NCBI GenBank assembly: GCA_964555935.1
Contig: CAZKUN010000120.1
Coordinates: forward strand, 1-26,575
DNA from: CAZKUN01 sp964555935
Lineage (GTDB): Bacteria; Armatimonadota; Zipacnadia; Zipacnadales; VGFC01
Reading direction: 5' to 3'
Length of the DNA: 26,575 nt
A program made the position numbers and the translations under genes. Below, in pieces: positions 8,253 through 16,084 of the stretch (position 1 is the stretch's first letter; every line of letters starts with the position of its first letter). The notes beneath the pieces were generated by a model that saw nothing but the letters and a program-made list of their open reading frames with translations, was not told the origin of the DNA and searched no databases.

Positions 8253-10727
8253 ATGGTGAGGACTCACGTAGTGATGGTGTTGACTGTGATTATGCTGGCC
8301 CCCGTCGCGCGGGCCTCCGTGACTCTTGTCGAGGAGGGCCAGGCGTGCGGCGTGGTCGTCTGCGCCGCCGAGGCGGACCGCCCCGCCGCCGAGGAGTTCG
8401 TCGACGTCGTGGAGCGTATCACGGGCGCCGCTCTTCCGATTGTGGACCCGGCCGACGCGCAGGGCGCGCGCGTGCTCATCGGCGCGGCGGCCGAGGCGAG
8501 CTTCGCCCCAGACGAGATTGCCAGCACTTCCTATGACGGTTACCGCATCAGGGCGCGCGGCGACGTTCTGGCCATCGCTGGCCGGACGGCGCGAGGGACG
8601 ATGAACGCTGTCTGCGGGTTCCTGCACGACCACCTGGGAGCCCGCTGGTTCATGCCTTCGGAGTTGTTCGAGGTGCTCCCGGCGACGCGCACCGTGAGCG
8701 TCGATGAGTGCGACGAAGTCGAGGAGCCCAGCTTCGATTGCCGGCTCTTCAGTGGCATGGCCGGCGAACACCAGCCTGCCTGGGTGCGGCACCTGCGGCT
8801 GTCGAGCCACTCGTGGGAGGTGCCCTTCGTGGCCGGATTCACCCACCACCTGTTCGCGCTGTTCCCGCCCTCGAAGTTTGCGGAGAGCGACCCCGAGATC
8901 TACCCGATCCTCAATGGCGAGCGCGTCAGGCCGACAGATGACCGCCAGCCTGCCTGGCAACCGTGCACCTCCCATCCGCGCAGCATCGAGATCGCCATTC
9001 AGGAGATACGCCGCTACTTCGACGAGAACCCCAACTCGCACACCTACTCGGTGAGCATCAACGACTACGACACTTGGTGCGAGTGCGAGCTGTGCCTAGC
9101 TTTGGATGTGCCCCACGAGTTCCGCGGCAATTTCTGCCGCTCCGATCGCTACTATACGTTCGTCAACGCGGTCGCGCGCGGCGTTGCTAAGACCCACCCG
9201 GACAAGTACCTCGGATGCTTCGCCTACTGGGGAGTCGAGCCGCCGCCCAGGACCATTCGAAAGCTCGAACCCAACGTCTTCGTCAACATCACGCAGGACA
9301 CGGCGCAGTACTTCGATCCGGCGTACCGCAAGCAGGACTACGCCTTCTGGCGGCAGTGGCTGGCCCAGTGCGGACAGATGGGAAAGTACGATTACAGCGG
9401 CTTGGGCGCGCTTGCCCCGCGCTACTATCCCCACCTGCTGGCGGACGACATCCGCCACTCAAAGCGCATTGGGCTCGTCGCCATGCATACCGAGGCATAC
9501 CCGTACTGGTCGAACTACGGGCCGATGATCTACCTCCAAGCGCGGATGTTGTGGGACGTGTCGCTCGACGAGGACGAACTCCTCGGCGAGTTCTTCCGCG
9601 AACTCTACGGACCGGCGGCGGGGGAGATGGCGGCGTTCTACGAGGAGCTAGAGCAGACGTGGATGACTCCTCGCGAGGGCGTGTGGTTTGCGGGGATCGG
9701 TAGCGCCGCGCAGCAGTGTGACATCTACACGCTCGACGGACTCGTCAGCCTCGAGCGACACCTCCGCAACGCGTCGCGGCTTGCGCCTGGCGGTGTCATC
9801 GATGATCGCGTGGCATACATCCGCAAGTGTTTCGAGTATCCCGCGCTGTTCATCCGGGGGTGGCTCACCGCCAAGCACCTCCACGCCGCGACCGACCTCC
9901 AGGTCATTGCCGATGACGTTGAAACGCTGGTCCGCATCTCGCGGAATCGCGACGCGGCCTTCCACCGCAGCGTGATCGAGGACGATGTGAGCACCTCGTG
10001 GTACGACATCAACGCCGGCCGAGCCCCGGTGCGGTCGGAGTGGCGCTCAATGGTCGAGGGCGCGATGCTGGCGGGTATTGAGGCTCTGGCTGCCCGTGGC
10101 GATGCGTTTACGCTGGACGCCCTGATCGACGAGCTGACCCAGCGCGATCCGGGATCGATGCTCGCCCTGAACCTGCGCGCGAAGCGCGGGGACTTCGACG
10201 CGCTGCCGAACCTCCTGCAGAACCCCGGCTTCGAGGAGACGGGCGAGGGGGATAACCCCATCGGGCCCGATTGGGAGGCGAAGGACGCGCCGACCGGCTG
10301 GTCCGTCTGGCGGCAGTCGCCCGACGAGGGCCTGATCTGGCGCGACGAGGAAATGGTGCGCTCGGGCACGCGGTCGGCGGCGCTCACCGGCGGCGAGTGC
10401 ATGTCCTACATCGCGAAGGTGCCCGCGACCCCGGGCAAGCGCTACGTCGGCTGGGCGCACATCAGGGCCGACGACGTCACGCTCCCCCGCCGGACCACAT
10501 TCGAGATCCGCTGGAACAGCGCCAAGAGCGGAGGCGCCGCCTGGACCGCGGGTGGGCACCAAGTCTCGGCCGAGGTCCAGAAGGTGGGGGAATGGGCCCG
10601 TGTCACGGCGGCGGTAACGGCCCCCGAGGGGGCGGCGTCGGCGGTCGTGCTTCTCGTGACCTACAACATCGCGGATGGCGAGACCGTGTGGTTCGACGAT
10701 GTCTTCCTCGCGGAGGTAGCCGAGTAG
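8253..10727 (+). CDS. Secreted DUF4838-family putative glycoside hydrolase with C-terminal CBM
   Basis: 824 residues. A signal peptide at about 1-21 ends in ARA. Residues about 25-150 resemble the N-terminal domain found in alpha-glucuronidase-like (GH67/GH20-type) enzymes, with the conserved feel of RTARGTMNAVCGFLHDHLGARW. DUF4838 follows at about 190-450, with SINDYD at 268-273 and the Cys cluster WCECELC (C276, C278, C281). About 450-640 is helical. Residues about 653-822 are a CBM4_9-like sandwich, starting with NLLQNPGFEE and ending with VWFDDVFLAE. DUF4838 proteins are generally taken as glycan hydrolases, but the reaction here is not known. AGGAGG at 8244-8249 is only 3 bases from ATG 8253 but 6 from the next codon, GTG 8256, so the true start may be 8256. 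The gene is divergent from the 4047-8027 gene and convergent with the 10750-12820 gene. Confidence 0.8.
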   Translation: MVRTHVVMVLTVIMLAPVARASVTLVEEGQACGVVVCAAEADRPAAEEFVDVVERITGAALPIVDPADAQGARVLIGAAAEASFAPDEIASTSYDGYRIRARGDVLAIAGRTARGTMNAVCGFLHDHLGARWFMPSELFEVLPATRTVSVDECDEVEEPSFDCRLFSGMAGEHQPAWVRHLRLSSHSWEVPFVAGFTHHLFALFPPSKFAESDPEIYPILNGERVRPTDDRQPAWQPCTSHPRSIEIAIQEIRRYFDENPNSHTYSVSINDYDTWCECELCLALDVPHEFRGNFCRSDRYYTFVNAVARGVAKTHPDKYLGCFAYWGVEPPPRTIRKLEPNVFVNITQDTAQYFDPAYRKQDYAFWRQWLAQCGQMGKYDYSGLGALAPRYYPHLLADDIRHSKRIGLVAMHTEAYPYWSNYGPMIYLQARMLWDVSLDEDELLGEFFRELYGPAAGEMAAFYEELEQTWMTPREGVWFAGIGSAAQQCDIYTLDGLVSLERHLRNASRLAPGGVIDDRVAYIRKCFEYPALFIRGWLTAKHLHAATDLQVIADDVETLVRISRNRDAAFHRSVIEDDVSTSWYDINAGRAPVRSEWRSMVEGAMLAGIEALAARGDAFTLDALIDELTQRDPGSMLALNLRAKRGDFDALPNLLQNPGFEETGEGDNPIGPDWEAKDAPTGWSVWRQSPDEGLIWRDEEMVRSGTRSAALTGGECMSYIAKVPATPGKRYVGWAHIRADDVTLPRRTTFEIRWNSAKSGGAAWTAGGHQVSAEVQKVGEWARVTAAVTAPEGAASAVVLLVTYNIADGETVWFDDVFLAEVAE

Positions 10728-10745
10728 CGCGGCTTCGCGCCGCGC
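10727..10745. terminator. Possible bidirectional hairpin between convergent genes
   Basis: GCGCGGC at 10727-10733 pairs perfectly with GCCGCGC at 10739-10745 around a 5-base loop TTCGC. It begins at the last base of the stop codon of the DUF4838 gene and ends 5 bases before the stop of the convergent GHL6 gene. Its position fits a terminator for both genes. There is no T-run on either side, so it is not a classical intrinsic terminator. Confidence 0.4.
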
Positions 10746-10749
10746 GGGA

Positions 10750-12820
10750 TCAGTCAACCACGATCACATCGTGCTGGTCCACGCCGTCGAATGCGATGGT
10801 CGAACCGTCGCCCTCGACGCATAGAGATACGGGCTCGCCGCTGACGGGGCACTCGGCGCGCTGGACCTGCCAGGGAAGTCTGATGCGGACAGGCCCGCTG
10901 GGAGGGGCGCTGCCCATGTCGAGGTGCGGTCGACCCACAGTGGCGGGCAGGTAACACAGCTCGTGGATCTGAGAGAGCACGTGGATGTGGGTCTGCCCGG
11001 CTTCTTGCCGCCAGGCAGTGACGGCGACGTGAGGCATGGCGTCAACCTCGTATGGCGGTTCTCGGTAAGCGAGCAGCAGCGCGGCGACGACCTCCCGGTA
11101 CTGGCGGCTCGGCGTGCGCGAGTAGAAGCCGCCGATGTCGCGGTTAATGAAGATGACGTGCCCTTGACCGACTTGGCGGACGGTGATGGCAGGAGGAGAC
11201 GCTTCGTCTTCTCCCTCTGCGAGCGCCGTGACGTCGCGCTGGAACTCGACCCACAGAGGGTCCTCATACGCGTCCTCCGGCTGACCGTACCGGAAGCCAT
11301 CGAGATCGAGACAGGCGGCGAGTCCCAATCCCCAGTCCCCGATGGGGCGGATCGTGCTCGGTGCCGCTGAAGCCGCGTCTCGGCTCACCACGCCCATGAG
11401 ATCATCCAACGCGCCCCGCTCTCGCTCCCATCCCATCTCGTCCAACATGCCGGTGGCCGCCGTGGCCAGCAAGAGCCCTCCTCCGTCCACGTAGTCGGCG
11501 AGATGCTCGGCCTGCTCGTCGCTGAGGCAGCGGACGTCCGAGAGAATGACCAGAGGGCATGTCCGCAGGTGCTCAGGGGTGACCTGGTCGTCCAGGATGA
11601 TCTCCGAGGGCAGGTGCGCGTGCATGAGGATGTTGTGGATGCCGTGGACCGACCGCCACGTTGGCTCGTCATCACCGGCGGAGGCGAAGTCCTTGGTGCT
11701 AGACGAGAGCACGATCCCCGCGTAGCGGAATGGCTCGCCGCCAACGTATGGGGCGCGTGGCCCGAGCCGCTCAACGATGCCCGATAGCGTGGACACAGCG
11801 TCCTTGGGCTGAGAGCTGAGGCCGAGTGCCATGTGCCCTCCGCCCGTCATGCACAGCATCCCGAAGTACGCCATATCGTTTGGGTCGGCATTCGGGCCGT
11901 TTGGTTGCTGGTGGATCCACAACTCCTGAGTGTGGCGATTGCTGATGGCGCGCAGGTACTTGAGCTGCATGATGGCCTGGTATGGGGCCTGATCGATCTC
12001 CGCAGTCACGAGGCCGTCCACGTCCAGCGGATTCAGCGGGCAACCGCCACCGGTGGCATTGTAGATGCGCTGGAAGTGGTTGAGGCAGACCAACCCATGC
12101 TTGCTCTTGGCCCGCACGTGCCGGCAGAGAGACTGCATGTAGTCGCCCAGAACCGCATAGCGCCACTTGATGAACGTGCGGAAGTCGGGATCGTCCCAGT
12201 CCTCGACGCGGGGAATCGTCTGACCAGTGTCAGCTCTAAATTTCGCGGCGCAACGCGGACAGCAACACCCCTTGGGCTTGCCGGGGGTCGTGTTCGTGGC
12301 GTTCATGAAGCACCCATCAAACCAGATGGCGTCGAAGCCGAGGTCCTCGAAGACCTCGACGCAGAACTCCTTGAGCAGGTCGCCGTAGGGGGAGAGGTAG
12401 CAGGCAACCGGATTGACGTCACCATAGGCCTTCTCGTGGCGCTCGCGAGCACGACGCAGGGCNNNNNNNNNNGAATTGCATGGCGTAGTCGGGGTGCTCG
12501 CGGATGAGGTACGGCGCCGTGCAGAGGTACTCCCACGAGCACAGGACCATGTCTCGCTTGTGGACTTCCTCGGAGAGCCACTCGTACATGCCCGGGACCG
12601 CATCCGGATGGTGAGGCAGCACCTTGCTGGGGAAGAGAGGGTGGGAGCCCTTGGCGCTCACGCTGTACCACCAAGCGGGCACGCTGGCGGCATGGAAGGC
12701 ATCGAGGCGCTCGAGGATCTCGTCCTTGTCCTCCGGTCGAGGCGGCGATCCGGGGCGGTTCTCCACGCGGAGGCAGGCTTGGAGGTAGCCCCGCCCGACG
12801 ACGTCTGGCTTGAAGTTCAT
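10750..12820 (-). CDS. GHL6-type putative glycoside hydrolase, cytosolic (paralogue 2, split by assembly gap)
   Basis: This is one gene cut by ten Ns at 12463-12472. The N-terminal 116 residues (12820-12473) end in HPDYAMQF; the remaining 570 residues (12462-10753) start at ALRRARERHEK in a different frame. Together they match the layout of the hydrolase at 99-2162. A barrel half is followed by FDAIWFDG and then a Cys cluster GCCCPRC. After that come the trimerisation-like domain (CPLVILSDVRCL and then VDGGGLLLATAATG) and a beta-sandwich tail. No signal peptide is seen, so it should be cytosolic. I chose ATG 12820 (MNFKPD) because AAAGGG lies 6 bases upstream; ATG 12835 is possible but has no ribosome site. 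Both coding parts end on whole codons at the gap, so the true gap length must be a multiple of 3. Substrate unknown. Confidence 0.75.
12463..12472. other. Assembly gap 2 (10 N), wrong length
   Basis: Ten unknown bases within the second GHL6-type gene. The left and right coding parts are out of frame across 10 bases but would be in frame for any multiple of 3. The placeholder therefore cannot be the true length if the gene is intact. Confidence 0.95.
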
Positions 12821-12876
12821 CGCTGGCCCTTTCATGCATGACTGGAAGTGGTCTCAATGCCCCAACGACTGGGCCT

Positions 12877-12955
12877 GTCGGATCTGGAGATCCGACCTAC
12901 GGGAGTCTTGAGACCGGGTCGAAGCTGGAGCTTCGACCTACGGGGTCTTCAGACC
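12877..12955 (-). repeat. Two tandem REP-like palindromes with GTAG head
   Basis: Two units about 41 bases apart, between two minus-strand genes. Unit 1 has perfect 9-base arms GTCGGATCT (12877-12885) and AGATCCGAC (12888-12896) around GG, then CTAC. Unit 2 has arms GTCGAAGCT (12918-12926) and AGCTTCGAC (12929-12937) around GG, then CTAC. Arms differ between units but each stays perfectly paired. Read on the minus strand each unit begins GTAG followed by the stem, the form described for REP elements mobilised by RAYT (TnpA-REP) transposases. Each unit is followed by GTCTTGAGAC (12905-12914) or GTCTTCAGAC (12945-12954). An inverted GGTCTCA at 12850-12856 pairs with TGAGACC at 12909-12915. No transposase is present in the window. 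Confidence 0.75.
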
Positions 12956-12959
12956 AGCT

Positions 12960-15912
12960 CTAGTCGGCGTAAGCCTCGATCTCATAGATGGAGCACGGCA
13001 GCCAGTGGGGTTGGACGTCCGTGGCGACGACGCGAATGCTACTGACCGTGGCGGGAGCGAAGGTCGCCGTCAGGGGCACGAGTGGCTCGTCGCTCGCCAC
13101 GACGCCGGCCACCGTCGTCCATTCGTCCTCACCAGGTCCCGGCACCCGGACGTCGCAGGCGAGGATGTTGTGAGTGTGGATGACCAAACGCCCGATGGTG
13201 ACCTCCTCGGGCCAGGTCAGTTGGACCCACTGGTCCACGCCGGCCGCGCCGGCGGACCAGCGCAGGCCCGAGGTGAGGCCGTCGACCACCGCGTGAGGCT
13301 CGGCGTTGGGACGCGGCGCCTTGTTCTCGAAGCACTCACCGGAGGAGACTGTCACGCGCGCGCCCGTGTCGTGGTGGGCAAGGTTGCCAGAGATCTTCCG
13401 CGTGAGTTTCGCGTCGGCAATCCTGGCCTCCACATTGCCAAGCGTCTCGCGGCCGGCAAGCTCGGGATCGGTGGTGTAGATGCGCGTGCCGTAGACACCG
13501 AAGGTATCGCTGAAGGTCCCGTCGGCGGCATTCACCTGACGCCCTTCGGACACGACATATAGGGTCTCGAGTCCGTCTCGTAGGCTGAACGTCACATCCT
13601 GTGGCTGCGTCGCCGTGTTGACCGCGATGATATACGCGTGAGTGCCGACGCGCCGCACCGACACGTGCATGTGGCCGGGCTGGGGGGAGTCCACCGTGAC
13701 GGCGTCCGGGACGTCCGGGGCCAGGATGGCCGACTTGAGGTCACGCGCCTCACGTGATAGGAAGGGCATGCCGATGCCCAGCTCCGGGAACGTGTACGGC
13801 TGGTCGTGGGCATAGGTATACCAGAGGAAGCCCTTGCAGTCGTGCGCGACCGCCTGGTACATCATGTTGCGAAGCTCGGCGAAGCTCGGGATGCGGCTAA
13901 CTTCCGGATCCCGGAAGTCGAAGCCCTGGGGAGTGACCCATGCCGCCGCCCGCCCGCCCGTGGCGTCCCTGACGGCTTCCATGAAGGTGCTCACTCGCTC
14001 GATGGGGTGCTCGGCCAGCCCGCCTCTCGTGAAATACACGTAGGGGTCGGGCATCTTGATGTCACACCCCCGCGCGTACCGGTAGACGCCGGCGACGTGG
14101 TTATCCAGGACGATGCAGGGGTGATACGGGTCGGTGTCACGGATGACCTGGTAGATCTGCTCCACGCGCGCGGGCAGCGTGTCTTTGTTTGCGGGCTCGT
14201 CATATAGGTACCAGGCCAGGATGGCCGGGTGATCCATCAGGGCACGGATGCGCTCGCGCAGCAGATCCGCCTCCTCGTCGCTGAGGGGGTCGGCCGTTGG
14301 GTTCTCTGTCTCGGTTGGTGAACTCAGGGCCGAACGGGCTGAAGACGCCATAGAGGCCCTTCTCCGCCCACGTGTCGAGGATGGTTCTCACCGCGTGAAC
14401 GGGCCGCAACTCCATCGAATAGCTCTGGATTATCGTGTAGGCGTCGTCGGGGTGCTTCTCACGAGGCTCGAAGCTGAACCAGCCGAAGGGCAGGAATGGC
14501 TCGCCGTTGTGCAGCAGCACGTGATTCTCGTCGATGCGCCATTCATGCTCGTTGGGCGCCGGTGACAACTTGCGCAGGCGCTTCCGAGCAGACCACACCG
14601 CCGCTCCGTCGGCATCCACGAGATCGGCCACAAGCTGGTAATCACCCGCCGCGAGGTCCGTGACGGGTAGCGTTAGCCGCACCTCGCCGTTTGCCTGTGC
14701 CTCGTTGGCGCGCGCCACCACCTGCTCGTCCGCTGCTTCGCGCTCGAGCCGGGCTCGGACGCGCTTGTCGGCGAGCCAGTCCTCGGCAGCGTTGGGCAGC
14801 GCGATCGTGAACGCGATCTCATCGATCTGCTCTGTGGCGTAGATGCTGTCGCGGTAGTAGGGGCGGGTGATGTCGATCGTCAGCGGCGTGAATGTCACGG
14901 AGATCGGGGCCGCGATCTCGCGCAGAAGCGTCGGTGGATCGCCTCGCCTCACGAGGCGCAAACGCAACGCTTGCTCGCCTTGCGCCAGCAACGGCACGGA
15001 GAAGTCAACCTCGCGGGCAACGCCGGGCTTGCGCCTGATGACCACGGGCTCCCCGGCGCTCACGCCGGATTCGGAGACCAGTTCAGGCTGCAGTTGCGCC
15101 CATTCGCTCCCGCTGCCACGGTTGGCGACCACCACGCGAGCGTCCAACACGGCCCCCTCGCCGCCCACGCGCACCGACGTGCTGTAGGGCTTCTGCACGT
15201 CCCAGATGTCTTCGTTTTCGGTGTCCGAGGGGAGCTTGAGCGTGGCATACAGATCGGGCTGGTGAAAGCCCGCCGTGCCCAGCGTGGGGACGAAGGCGGA
15301 CAGCTCTTCCTGGCCTGCCTTGCGCTCTCGCGCCACGTTGAACGCCCAGTCGGCAGGGGCTGCCTCGTTCCACTCGAGGTCGCTCAGGGGAATGGCCATC
15401 TCGACCGTCCACGAGCCCTCGCCGCGCGCGGCTGCAACGTCTGGCGAGCAGTTCCACGTGTCCGAGCGGCTCGCCCCGCTCTCGGTTACCTGGGCGTCGT
15501 AAACAGCGCCGAGCGCGTTGACCACGATGTGATAGTAGTCCTCGCGGCCGCCGGTCGGGTCCAGCATCAGCTCGATGCAGTCGTCGGTGTAGACCCTCCC
15601 ATCGCGCTCAGTGATGCGCGCGACCAGCTTTGGCATGTTGGGCTCGAAGCACTCGGCCCCGAAGTAGACGTGCGTGGGTCCGAAGGCGATGGCGAAGCGC
15701 GTCTGCGCCTCGGCGGCTTCGAGCCCTCCCCCGGGGCGCGTGAAGCGCGCGCGCCACGTGCCCTCCGTCCACATCGGCTCGTCGAGCTTGCCATCGATCG
15801 TTGGGCTGTCACGTGCCTCGGACGCGACCACGACCAAGTGCTGGGCGTGAGACACTGAAACCGAGGCGAGAAGACTCAGCGTAGCGATGGAAGATATGCG
15901 GTGTGGGCGCAC
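12960..15912 (-). CDS. Secreted CBM9 / GH-A-like / F5-8C protein, frameshifted near 14300-14325
   Basis: Two overlapping minus-strand frames together make one protein of about 984 residues. The 5' part (15912 to about 14316) holds a signal peptide (about 1-23, SVSHAQ) and a CBM9-like domain at about 35-225 (TIDGKLDEPMW, then DDCIELMLDP). Ig-like domains and the start of a TIM barrel, to FSPFGPEFTN near residue 533, follow. The 3' part continues about 12 codons into the other frame with ENPTADPLSDEEADLL. Its candidate acid/base is the Glu of WYLYDEPA (about residue 573), and it ends in an F5/8-type-C (discoidin, CBM32-like) domain over the last 150 residues. Joining needs a one-base deletion or a two-base insertion. 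Start GTG 15912 is chosen because GAAGG lies 8 bases upstream and the signal peptide follows; the longer frame would overlap the divergent gene. An assembly error or a recent mutation are both possible. Confidence 0.68.
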
Positions 15913-16084
15913 GAAGTCCGCCTTCGTCGGACGGGATTGGTCCAGCGTCTGCCGCCATGCTTCACCACCCGCGCGCAAGAGACCTACGTGTTCGGCTACG
16001 ACCTCATTTACACGAGGACTACCACGAGGAGTCGCGGAAGTCAGCCTGGACGGCCGGATGGAGTCCATGCGAGGAGTCTGAGAT
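15913..16084. promoter_or_regulatory. Divergent intergenic region upstream of the six-gene operon
   Basis: 172 bases between GTG 15912 (-) and ATG 16085 (+). It should contain the promoter of the central operon and that of the CBM9/F5-8C gene. GAGGAG at 16071-16076 is the ribosome site for 16085, 8 bases from the ATG. On the minus strand two mutually exclusive small hairpins overlap the ribosome site of the GTG gene (positions 15911-15932). I see no clear sigma-70 promoter and no recognisable operator. Confidence 0.4.

Noticed and set aside
8028..9041. Upstream extension of the large minus-strand gene by 338 codons
   Set aside because: It lies antisense to the DUF4838 gene. The real start at 8027 has GGAGG and a signal peptide directly after it.
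12877..12955. CRISPR array or intrinsic terminator
   Set aside because: There are only two units, with internal palindromes and no unique spacers. The hairpins lack a T-run, and the GTAG head and compensated stems fit a REP-like element better.
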